A DNA stretch of 22,216 bases, taken from contig CAMZKI010000237.1 in assembly GCA_947311125.1 (NCBI GenBank), positions 1-22,216 of the forward strand, in the 5' to 3' direction. The position numbers and the translations under genes are program-made. Origin of the DNA: an uncultured Chlorobiota bacterium (GTDB taxonomy: Bacteria > Bacteroidota > Bacteroidia > Bacteroidales > JAADGE01). This document shows, one piece after another, positions 15,799 through 22,216 of the stretch (position 1 is its first letter; each line of letters opens with the position of its first letter). The notes below the pieces were generated by a model. The model was not told where the DNA came from, ran no database searches, and saw nothing but the letters and a program-made list of their open reading frames with translations.

Positions 15799-15823
15799 AA
15801 ATTTAATGATTAATCAAAAAATA
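15780..15823. promoter_or_regulatory. 17-bp inverted repeat with two TGATTAATCA palindromes: operator candidate
   Basis: Arms 15780-15796 and 15807-15823 are perfect reverse complements separated by 10 bases. Each arm contains the self-complementary decamer TGATTAATCA (15787-15796 and 15807-15816). The two decamers are offset by exactly 20 bases, about two helical turns, so two dimers would sit on the same face. The site lies between divergent promoters, where a terminator is not expected. It resembles an FNR box (TTGAT...ATCAA), but the half-sites are 2 bases apart instead of 4. The cognate regulator is unknown. Confidence 0.55.
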
Positions 15824-15905
15824 GAAATAATAAGAAGATAAAATAGAAATAATATTCTTTTTTTAATTAATTTTACGATTCAAAAAAACAGTTAAAATTT
15901 TATCA

Positions 15906-17321
15906 ATGAGCGAAAATAAAGATATAAAAAAACTTGAAAATGAAATTAATGTTTTAAAAGAACGAATAGAAGCTCTTGAAAAGTTAAACTCAGAACTTGC
16001 AGAGCAGAATGAGCAACTTATAGAAGAAAATGACAAACAAAAAGAAATGCTGTCTTTTTTGCCTGCCGATGCAAAAAAACAACTGAACAGGAAAGAGAAA
16101 AAAACATCTTCGTTAAGATACAAAATGGTTACCGTGATGTTTTCCGATATAAAAGGTTTTACCCAGCTTTCCGGAGAACAAAATGCCGAAGCTTTAATAG
16201 ACGAACTTGACAGCTTCTTTTTTAAGTTTGATGAGGTGGTAGAAAGAAATAACCTGCAAAAAGTTAAGTCAATAGGAGATACATATATGTGTGCCGGCGG
16301 TATTCCGAAAAAAAACAGAACAAATCCTATAGAAGTCATAATGGCGGCTTTAGAAATGCAGGAGTATTTAAAACACCTTCAAGAAGAGTCAAAGAAAAAC
16401 AACAGGAAAATATGGGATTTAACCTTCGGAGTTCATACAGGACCCGTTACAGCCGTAATTTCCGGTAAAAAGAAAATATCTTACGACATAAAGGGTGATA
16501 CCGCCAATATAGCAAGCAGAATAGAATCAGTTTGTAATCCGTCTGAAATAAGTGTGTCAGGTATGACATATGAGTTTATTAAAGATTTCTTTGCTTGTGA
16601 ATTCAGGTTAAAAATGCCTGTAAAGTATAAAGGAGATGTTCCGGTGTATATAGTGAAGGGATACCGCCCGGATTTATCCGTTGACGGGAAAGGAAAAATG
16701 CCGAATAAAGCTTTCAGAACAAAGTTTCAGATAATAAAATTTGAAGATTTGAACGATTATGTTCTGGACAGACTGGAAAGAGAACTGCCTAAACATTTAT
16801 ATTATCACAACTATAAACATACGATTGACGTCACTATTGGAGTGGAAATTATAGGGTACGGAGAAGGAGTTTCGGAAGAAGAAATGTTACTTCTCAAAAC
16901 AGCTGCTTTATTTCATGATTTCGGTCAGGTTGACGGTGCCGTTAATCATGAAGAAAGAAGTTGTGAAATAGCAGGAGAGGTTTTGCCGAAATTCGGGTAT
17001 GACAAAGAGCAAATAGAGACCATTAAAGGAATTATAATGGCAACAAAACTTCCTCCGCAACCAAAAACACTGCTTCAGAAAATAATTGCCGATGCCGATT
17101 TAGATTATCTAGGAAGACGAGATATGGTTCCCGTTTCGGATGCCTTGTACCAAGAACTGAAAGTTCAGGGGCTTATAGGTTCTTTCAACGACTGGAATAA
17201 GCTGCAGGTTAAATTCTTAACCGCTCATCAATATTTTACGGAAACAGCAAGGCGAATGCGAACTGTTAATAAAGAAGAACAAATAAAAAGAATTAAATCT
17301 TTGATAACGGAAGACGATTAA
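15906..17321 (+). CDS. Class III adenylate cyclase fused to a phosphodiesterase-like HD domain
   Basis: 471 residues, no signal peptide or membrane helix. Residues 1-50 form a predicted coiled coil (heptads such as LENEINVLKERIEALEKL), likely for dimerisation. Cyclase domain about 73-255: metal ligands Asp81 (FSDIKGFT) and Asp125 (IGDTYM); adenine-selecting Lys121 and Asp194 (YDIKG); transition-state Asn201 and Arg205. This full set predicts an active homodimeric ATP cyclase; guanylate cyclases would have Glu and Cys at the selecting positions. HD domain about 285-455: YHNYKHTIDV (His301, His305), FHDFG (His337-Asp338), NHEE (His348) and DADLD (Asp396-400), resembling class I cyclic nucleotide phosphodiesterases. 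Synthesis and breakdown, or synthesis and sensing, may therefore sit in one cytosolic protein. HD activity is inferred. The usp gene is divergent, and a strong terminator follows 8 bases after the stop. Confidence 0.88.
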   Translation: MSENKDIKKLENEINVLKERIEALEKLNSELAEQNEQLIEENDKQKEMLSFLPADAKKQLNRKEKKTSSLRYKMVTVMFSDIKGFTQLSGEQNAEALIDELDSFFFKFDEVVERNNLQKVKSIGDTYMCAGGIPKKNRTNPIEVIMAALEMQEYLKHLQEESKKNNRKIWDLTFGVHTGPVTAVISGKKKISYDIKGDTANIASRIESVCNPSEISVSGMTYEFIKDFFACEFRLKMPVKYKGDVPVYIVKGYRPDLSVDGKGKMPNKAFRTKFQIIKFEDLNDYVLDRLERELPKHLYYHNYKHTIDVTIGVEIIGYGEGVSEEEMLLLKTAALFHDFGQVDGAVNHEERSCEIAGEVLPKFGYDKEQIETIKGIIMATKLPPQPKTLLQKIIADADLDYLGRRDMVPVSDALYQELKVQGLIGSFNDWNKLQVKFLTAHQYFTETARRMRTVNKEEQIKRIKSLITEDD

Positions 17322-17329
17322 AATAAACG

Positions 17330-17363
17330 AAAAGGTTTTGTGAAAGCAGAACCTTTTTGTTTT
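17330..17363 (+). terminator. Rho-independent terminator after the cyclase-HD gene
   Basis: Stem AAAAGGTTTTGT (17330-17341) with GCAGAACCTTTT (17346-17357): 12 consecutive pairs, two of them G-U, closed by a GAAA tetraloop, then a T-rich tail through 17363. It begins 8 bases after the stop codon and isolates the gene from ilvE. Confidence 0.85.
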
Positions 17364-17392
17364 ATAACATAAAACAAAACATTCAAAATTTT

Positions 17393-17400
17393 TATCTTTG
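17393..17400 (+). promoter_or_regulatory. -7 promoter element of ilvE
   Basis: TATCTTTG is an exact TAnnTTTG match 28 bases before the ilvE ATG, just after the preceding terminator. No TTG occurs at the expected 19-20 base spacing, so the -33 box is poor or missing. Confidence 0.5.
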
Positions 17401-17428
17401 AGCAGTTAAAATTTAAAAAACATAAAAT

Positions 17429-18442
17429 ATGGAAAATATAAATTGGAAAGATTTGTCTTTCGGATATATTAAAGCGGATTATAATGTAAGATGTTATTAC
17501 AAAAACGGCGAATGGGGTAAAATCGAAGTCTCATCGTCAGAATATATTCCCGTTCATATAGCGGCAACGGCCTTACATTACGGGCAAGAAGCTTTTGAAG
17601 GGCTTAAAGCATTTAAAGGGAAAGACGGAAAAGTAAGACTTTTCAGGTGGGAAGATAATGCAAAAAGACTGCAAGATTCGGCAAAAGGGATTTTGATGGC
17701 AGCACCTCCTGTCGAACTGTTTAAAAAAATGATAAAAAAGGTTATAAGGAAAAATCAACGTTTTATACCTCCTTACGGGACAGGAGCATCTTTGTATATA
17801 AGACCCGTTTTATTCGGAACAGGTGCTCAGGTAGGCGTAAAACCTGCAGACGAATATGTTTTTATAATTTTTGTAACTCCCGTAGGCCCGTATTTTAAAG
17901 AAGGTTTTAAACCGGTATCAATGCTTGTAACCAGAGAATATGACAGAGCAGCACCTCTCGGCACCGGAAAATATAAGGTCGGAGGCAATTATGCAGCAAG
18001 TTTAACGTCTATGGAAAAGGCTCATAACGAAGGATATGCAAGTGTTTTATACCTTGATGCCAAAGAAAAAAAATATATTGATGAGTGCGGACCCGCAAAT
18101 TTCTTCGGAATAAAAAATAACACATACATAACACCCAAATCAGATTCAATATTGCCCTCAATAACAAATAAAAGTCTGATAACTTTAGCGGAACATATGG
18201 GTATGAAAACGGAAATAAGAAAAGTAGAGTTAGAAGAACTGGAAACATTTGAAGAAGCCGGAGCCTGCGGAACGGCAGCAGTTATTTCTCCTATAGGTAA
18301 AATAGTGGATGACGTTACGGGAAAAACCTACGAATTTAAAAATGCACCCGGTAAAATCTCAACTGAATTGTACAAAAAACTGCAGGCAATTCAAACCGGA
18401 GATGAAGACGATATTTTCGGGTGGATTGAAATATTAGAATAA
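17429..18442 (+). CDS. ilvE: Branched-chain amino acid aminotransferase
   Basis: 337 residues, fold-type IV PLP enzyme that interconverts leucine, isoleucine and valine with their 2-oxo acids using glutamate/2-oxoglutarate. Signatures: LHYGQEAFEGLKAF, RPVLFGTG, and Lys183 in GKYKVGGNYAAS (the PLP lysine). ECGPANFFGI and EAGACGTAAVISPIG are typical of the C-terminal half and phosphate-binding region. Length and motif order match the long BCAT type also found in eukaryotes rather than the shorter E. coli type. Cytosolic. It is bracketed by terminators (17330-17363 and 18468-18500), so it is a single-gene transcript with its own promoter, and it is not next to ilv/leu biosynthesis genes. Confidence 0.95.
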   Translation: MENINWKDLSFGYIKADYNVRCYYKNGEWGKIEVSSSEYIPVHIAATALHYGQEAFEGLKAFKGKDGKVRLFRWEDNAKRLQDSAKGILMAAPPVELFKKMIKKVIRKNQRFIPPYGTGASLYIRPVLFGTGAQVGVKPADEYVFIIFVTPVGPYFKEGFKPVSMLVTREYDRAAPLGTGKYKVGGNYAASLTSMEKAHNEGYASVLYLDAKEKKYIDECGPANFFGIKNNTYITPKSDSILPSITNKSLITLAEHMGMKTEIRKVELEELETFEEAGACGTAAVISPIGKIVDDVTGKTYEFKNAPGKISTELYKKLQAIQTGDEDDIFGWIEILE

Positions 18443-18467
18443 CACTTTTATTTTAATAACTTAAAAT

Positions 18468-18500
18468 AAAAAAGGGACTTTACGGTCTCTTTTTTTGTTT
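18468..18500 (+). terminator. Rho-independent terminator after ilvE
   Basis: AAAAAAGGGAC (18468-18478) pairs with GTCTCTTTTTT (18485-18495), loop TTTACG, one G-U pair, then a T-rich tail through 18500. It lies 26 bases after the ilvE stop. Its tail also supplies the -33 box of the typA promoter. Confidence 0.8.
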
Positions 18501-18524
18501 GTGTCATTTCAAGTCTTACATTTG
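18494..18524 (+). promoter_or_regulatory. Promoter of typA, overlapping the upstream terminator tail
   Basis: TTTG (18494-18497), a 19-base spacer and TACATTTG (18517-18524) match both Bacteroidota promoter boxes and spacing exactly. The -7 box ends 29 bases before the ATG at 18553. It also shows that the in-frame ATG at 18499 lies inside the promoter and is not the start. Confidence 0.7.
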
Positions 18525-18552
18525 CAGACTTTTTAAACCGGAAAATAAAATA

Positions 18553-20361
18553 ATGCAAAACTTAAGAAATATAGCAATTATTGCACACGTTGACCACGGA
18601 AAAACAACCTTGGTTGACAGAATATTACATCAGGTGAAGCTTTTCAGAGACAATCAGGATGTAAAAGATTTAATACTTGACTCTAATGATTTGGAAAGAG
18701 AGCGAGGAATAACAATTCTTTCTAAAAATGTCTCTGTAAGATATAAAGGCATTAAAATTAATATTATAGACACTCCCGGACACTCAGACTTCGGAGGAGA
18801 GGTAGAACGGGTATTAAATATGGCAGACGGCGTATTGCTGCTTGTAGATGCATTTGAAGGTCCTATGCCGCAAACAAGGTTTGTTCTTCAAAAAGCTATA
18901 GAACTGGGATTAAAACCTGTCGTTGTTATTAATAAAGTTGATAAACCGAATTGCACACCGGAAGAGGTTTATGAAGACGTTTTTGACTTAATGTTCAGTT
19001 TAAACGCAACGGAAGACCAATTGGATTTCCCCGTTGTTTACGGTTCTTCCAAGCAAGGGTGGATGTCTGACGATTGGAAAAAGCCGACAAAAGACGTAAG
19101 CTATTTATTGGATGTAATAATAGAGCACATTCCGGCTCCCGAAAAAAAAGAAGGAACATTTCAAATGCAGGTAACCTCTTTAGATTATTCTTCATATCTC
19201 GGAAGGATTGCCGTAGGAAGAATAACAAGAGGAAGTGTTGAACCCGGGCAAAAAATATCGGTTGTTAAAAAAGACGGAAAAATTGAAAAATCAGAAGTAA
19301 AAGAATTATACAGATTTGAAGGCTTGGGAAAAGAAAAAATTAAGCAATCAAAACTTGAAACAGGTGAAATTTGTGCAATTCTCGGACCCGAAGATTTTGA
19401 AATAGGAGATACTTTCTCCGATGCGGAAGCTCCTGAAGGATTAAAATTCCTGAAAGTTGACGAGCCTACAATGAGTATGCTTTTTACTATAAACAACTCG
19501 CCTTTTTTCGGAAAGGAAGGAAAATTTGTAACATCTCGTCATCTCAGAGACCGCTTATTTAAAGAAATTGAGAAAAACTTGGCTCTTCGTGTAGAAGAAA
19601 CTGATTCTGCCGATAAATTTATCGTTTACGGAAGAGGTATTTTACACTTGTCAATATTAGTAGAAACTATGCGTAGGGAGGGATACGAGTTTCAATTAGG
19701 ACAGCCGCAGGTTTTGATTAAAGAAATTGACGGAATAAAGCACGAGCCGGTAGAATTGCTTACAATACAAGTTCCGGAAGAGTTCTCAGGAAAAGTAATA
19801 GAAATAGTAACTCGCAGAAAAGGAGAAATTCAGAAAATGGAAAATAAAAACGAAAGGATGCATCTTGAGTTTTCTATTCCGGCAAGAGGGCTTATAGGTA
19901 TGGCAAATGCTGTTTTAACGGTAAGTGAAGGGGAAGCGATAACGGCTCACCGTTTTTTAGCTTACGAACCTTGGAAAGGAGACATTGAAACCCGCAAAAA
20001 AGGCTCTTTGATTTCTATGCATACAGGAACTGCAATTCCTTACGCAATTGATAAATTGCAGGACAGAGGACGATTTTTTGTTGATCCGGGCGAAGAGGTT
20101 TATGCCGGACAGGTAATAGGAGAAAATACACGCGAAGATGATATTTTAGTTAATATTACGAAAACAAAAAAACTGACAAATATGCGTGCTTCAGGCTCTG
20201 ATGATAAAACTTCAATTGCTCCCGCCGTAAAATTTTCGCTCGAACAATGTATGGAATATATTAAACAGGATGAGTATATTGAGGTAACTCCGAAATCAAT
20301 TCGTTTAAGAAAGATTATTTTGAACGAACACGAAAGAAAACGATCGGAACGAAAAGATTAG
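18553..20361 (+). CDS. typA: TypA/BipA ribosome-associated GTPase
   Basis: 602 residues from the ATG at 18553, the usual family length. An in-frame ATG at 18499 would add 18 non-conserved residues and lies inside the upstream terminator and promoter. GTPase motifs: AHVDHGKTT (G1, residues 11-19), RERGITI (G2), DTPGHSDFGGE (G3) and NKVDKP (G4). Elongation-factor-like domains II, III and V follow, then the TypA-specific C-terminal domain (RASGSDDKTSIAP, KFSLEQCMEYI, TPKSIRLRK). BipA binds ribosomes and assists 50S assembly and growth under cold or other stress. Single-gene unit with its own strong promoter. Its stop codon overlaps the stop of the convergent aminotransferase gene, with no terminator between them. 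Confidence 0.96.
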   Translation: MQNLRNIAIIAHVDHGKTTLVDRILHQVKLFRDNQDVKDLILDSNDLERERGITILSKNVSVRYKGIKINIIDTPGHSDFGGEVERVLNMADGVLLLVDAFEGPMPQTRFVLQKAIELGLKPVVVINKVDKPNCTPEEVYEDVFDLMFSLNATEDQLDFPVVYGSSKQGWMSDDWKKPTKDVSYLLDVIIEHIPAPEKKEGTFQMQVTSLDYSSYLGRIAVGRITRGSVEPGQKISVVKKDGKIEKSEVKELYRFEGLGKEKIKQSKLETGEICAILGPEDFEIGDTFSDAEAPEGLKFLKVDEPTMSMLFTINNSPFFGKEGKFVTSRHLRDRLFKEIEKNLALRVEETDSADKFIVYGRGILHLSILVETMRREGYEFQLGQPQVLIKEIDGIKHEPVELLTIQVPEEFSGKVIEIVTRRKGEIQKMENKNERMHLEFSIPARGLIGMANAVLTVSEGEAITAHRFLAYEPWKGDIETRKKGSLISMHTGTAIPYAIDKLQDRGRFFVDPGEEVYAGQVIGENTREDDILVNITKTKKLTNMRASGSDDKTSIAPAVKFSLEQCMEYIKQDEYIEVTPKSIRLRKIILNEHERKRSERKD

Positions 20362-21461
20362 AATTTATCAAAAAATATTTTAAAATCTTTTTCAGGAACC
20401 GAAACACAAATTCTTGAATAATTTTCAACTTTAAAATCAGTTCTTTTTGTAAAATAATTTAACGGAACACTGCCTATATTTTTTGCTTTTAATTCTTCAT
20501 AAGATTTATTTACTATAACAAATATACCGACAGGAGTTTCGTTATCATAAAACTCTTCGGCAAGCATTCCTTTGTTTTTCAAAAGTTTTATGTTGGCGGT
20601 TATATCGTTTACAGTATGTTTTTTGAAATTTTCGGCGGCTTTTTTCCCTTCGGGAGTCATTAAAATTTTTTCTGTTAAAATTTGAGCAAATGAATTTATT
20701 CCGTTGCCGGAATATAATAACCTTATTGCAAATTCTTTATTAAATTCTTCATTTTTACAATGCATAAAACCTATGCGTTGCCCGCTTAAACCTATTGATT
20801 TGCTGAAACTTTCGGTAATAATTACATTTTCGTAACTAAGCAGTTTTTGATATAAGTTATCTGTTTGGTCATAAAATAATCTTCTGTAAGGTCCGTCCCA
20901 AATTACGGTTGTATTTTGTTCAGCAAACAAGTCCAAAACTTCAAAAATCTCATTATCATCAGCTTTGGCTCCCGTAGGATTGTTAGGGTCGCAAATTATA
21001 ATTGCCGAATTGTTAAATTTTTCACTGATTTTTTTAAGAGATTTGATGTCATCATAAAAAAGTTGATTTTTTCCGCTTATTTTCAGAGCATTTGTATAAG
21101 CACCCCAGTAAAAAGACTGTGTATAAACATTTTTTGTGTCAAGAGTTTGAAAAACAAGAAAAAGAGCGTTCATTCCGCCGGAAGTAACATAAATATTATC
21201 ATCGTAAGTTTTATCGGCAAAAAACTCTTTGTTTATTGCTTTTCGCAGCGAAAGCATTCCTTTTGAGTGCGGATAGTATTGCAAAGCGTCGGAATTAAAA
21301 TTAATCATAGGGATAATTTCGGATAAATCTATATTTATAACCCTGTTTATACCTCTGTTAAGATAAAGAAATTCTTTTCCCGTTATGCTGCTTTCTTTGT
21401 GCAAATCTTCGCCGATTTTTACGATTGCCGAGAATTTTGCTCCGCTTTTATTAATTTTCAT
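20358..21461 (-). CDS. Class I/II PLP-dependent aminotransferase
   Basis: 367 residues, fold-type I. Recognisable elements: YVTSGGMNAL (phosphate/PLP region), DPNNPTGAKAD, WDGPYRRLFYD (Asp and Tyr contacting PLP), and Lys221 in ESFSKSIGLSGQRIGF (Schiff base) with Arg227 of the following phosphate-binding segment. The N-terminal region (YYPHSKGMLSLRKAI) is a typical substrate-cap sequence. The exact donor and acceptor cannot be read from sequence. The C-terminus keeps an Arg (NYSRICVSVP) that usually binds the substrate carboxylate. The protein is slightly shorter than the common 390-400 residues. It starts 3 bases after the stop of the barrel-like protein gene on the same strand, so the two are probably co-transcribed, although no functional link is evident. 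Its stop overlaps the typA stop. Confidence 0.88.
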   Translation of the reverse strand: MKINKSGAKFSAIVKIGEDLHKESSITGKEFLYLNRGINRVINIDLSEIIPMINFNSDALQYYPHSKGMLSLRKAINKEFFADKTYDDNIYVTSGGMNALFLVFQTLDTKNVYTQSFYWGAYTNALKISGKNQLFYDDIKSLKKISEKFNNSAIIICDPNNPTGAKADDNEIFEVLDLFAEQNTTVIWDGPYRRLFYDQTDNLYQKLLSYENVIITESFSKSIGLSGQRIGFMHCKNEEFNKEFAIRLLYSGNGINSFAQILTEKILMTPEGKKAAENFKKHTVNDITANIKLLKNKGMLAEEFYDNETPVGIFVIVNKSYEELKAKNIGSVPLNYFTKRTDFKVENYSRICVSVPEKDFKIFFDKF

Positions 21462-21464
21462 ATG

Positions 21465-22058
21465 CTAATATTTTCTATACTTAAATGAAATCCCTAAATT
21501 TAACCCTTGAACTTTTGATTTCAGAAAAACGAGTTTTGACATAACTTGTTGTTCTGTTATACTTATGTTAAATATATTGTATCCGATAAAAAAACGAAAA
21601 TGATTTTTAAGGTCGATGACAAAATCGAGATTTATTTTTGAAGAATACGGACTGATATAGTATTTCTTAAAAACAGAAGAAAAGGGATTGATATTTTCAC
21701 TTAATTTATAGTTGTATGAGACAGTTCCTCCTATGCAAAAAAAGATGTCAAATTTCGGAGATTCATAAGCCAATATTTCTGCTTCCTCTTCAAGCGAATA
21801 TGATAAATAATTAAATGCCATCCAATCTGATATATAATTATTTAATCCGAAAGCTGCCGACGTAAGCAATGAAAATGAGCGTGAAAATTTATTTTTAGCG
21901 GAAAGTTTAATGTCAAAAATCCGAAAACCGTTGAGAATTATATCTGAACTGCGAAAAGATTTTCCGAAATTATACGGCATTATGCTTAATAAATAATTGA
22001 AAGATTGCCGGTTTTTATATTCGCTTTTTTTGTAAATCTCCGGGTTTATAACTTGCAT
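21465..22058 (-). CDS. Putative outer-membrane beta-barrel protein, 5' end disturbed
   Basis: 197 residues as read, from the ATG at 22058. There is no signal peptide, although the body looks like alternating beta strands rich in Tyr, Phe, Asn and Ser with an aromatic end (NLGISFKYRKY), as in outer-membrane barrels. I do not recognise a specific family. The first 18 codons lie almost wholly within the left arm (22006-22051) of a perfect inverted repeat. The other copy, at 22171-22216, encodes the same peptide (INPEIYKKSEYKNR) in the opposite orientation, preceded by about 39 further open codons of similar composition. The true N-terminus is therefore probably not the one seen here; this is likely the C-terminal part of a longer protein. 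The aminotransferase gene follows after 3 bases. Confidence 0.55.
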   Translation of the reverse strand: MQVINPEIYKKSEYKNRQSFNYLLSIMPYNFGKSFRSSDIILNGFRIFDIKLSAKNKFSRSFSLLTSAAFGLNNYISDWMAFNYLSYSLEEEAEILAYESPKFDIFFCIGGTVSYNYKLSENINPFSSVFKKYYISPYSSKINLDFVIDLKNHFRFFIGYNIFNISITEQQVMSKLVFLKSKVQGLNLGISFKYRKY

Positions 22059-22216
22059 GATGTTTTCAAAAAATATCTCATACGATATGACGATTTTTCA
22101 AAACAATATTCGGAAAAAATATATTACAATTACAAATCTTTGGGTAATTTTATTTCTGCATATAACGAATTTATAAACCCGGAGATTTACAAAAAAAGCG
22201 AATATAAAAACCGGCA
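22006..22216. repeat. Perfect 46-bp inverted repeat with 119-bp spacer at the window edge
   Basis: Left arm 22006-22051 and right arm 22171-22216 are exact reverse complements over all 46 bases. Pairing stops at once on the inner side (22052 against 22170), and the outer side of the right arm is cut off by the window edge. The repeat may therefore be longer. The complementary arms carry coding sequence of the barrel-like protein. Confidence 0.9.
22053..22216 (+). CDS. Partial open frame matching an N-terminal extension of the barrel protein
   Basis: From 22053 to the window end the + strand is open in one frame with no stop and no ATG. It reads DVFKKYLIRYDDFSKQ near its start and SLGNFISAYNEF before entering the right repeat arm as INPEIYKKSEYKNR, exactly the start of the minus-strand barrel gene. 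The Tyr, Lys, Asn and Ser-rich composition matches that protein. It could be the missing upstream part of that gene in inverted orientation, or a second, head-to-head gene copy running off the window. Confidence 0.3.
   Translation, partial: MHDVFKKYLIRYDDFSKQYSEKIYYNYKSLGNFISAYNEFINPEIYKKSEYKNR

Noticed and set aside
15780..15823. Intrinsic terminator reading of the 17-bp inverted repeat
   Set aside because: The stem is almost all A/T, lies between divergent genes near both 5' ends, and contains self-palindromic units that fit protein binding better.
18499..18552. Extended start of typA (18 extra residues)
   Set aside because: It begins in the ilvE terminator tail, inside the typA promoter. 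The conserved family N-terminus begins at MQNLRNIAI (18553).

Overview
The window looks like chromosomal DNA from a low-GC member of the Bacteroidota. The evidence is one very large secreted protein with a type IX secretion (T9SS) C-terminal sorting domain and SprB-type repeats, a CcoI-type copper ATPase, and several promoter candidates of the Bacteroidota form TTTG-N19-TAnnTTTG. Shine-Dalgarno sequences are not conspicuous. I see no rRNA, tRNA, CRISPR array, insertion sequence or phage genes, and no gene-free stretch longer than about 170 bases.

Layout, left to right. (1) 103-2942, + strand: a secreted M1-family metallopeptidase and a small lipoprotein, probably one operon, ending at a shared hairpin terminator. 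(2) 2959-12280, - strand: a 2,596-residue T9SS cargo protein (beta-propeller, papain-like C39-type domain, Golvesin-like domain, two SprB repeats, MAM/jelly-roll-like domain, two tandem parallel beta-helix modules, sorting domain), and upstream of it a PLP-dependent group II decarboxylase. (3) 12442-14825, + strand: ccoI, copper ATPase for cbb3 oxidase assembly, split into two reading frames at a T7 run. (4) 14916-15737, - strand: a double-domain universal stress protein. It is divergent from (5) 15906-17321, + strand: a class III adenylate cyclase fused to a phosphodiesterase-like HD domain. Their shared intergenic region carries two copies of the palindrome TGATTAATCA inside a 17-bp inverted repeat. 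(6) 17429-20361, + strand: ilvE and typA/bipA, each with its own promoter and separated by a terminator. (7) 20358-22058, - strand: a class I/II aminotransferase whose stop overlaps the typA stop, and upstream of it a 197-residue putative outer-membrane barrel protein. (8) The right edge ends in a perfect 46-bp inverted repeat that cuts through the 5' end of that barrel gene.

Most genes are ordinary core or surface functions. The points most worth a second look are: the edge inverted repeat, where flipping the 119-bp spacer would extend the barrel-protein reading frame; the ccoI frameshift inside a membrane helix; the twin-palindrome operator candidate between the usp and cyclase-HD genes; the cyclase-HD fusion; and the architecture of the giant T9SS protein. 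The cbb3 copper pump, Usp and cyclic-nucleotide gene are adjacent and may share a respiration or stress theme, but that is inference from neighbourhood only.
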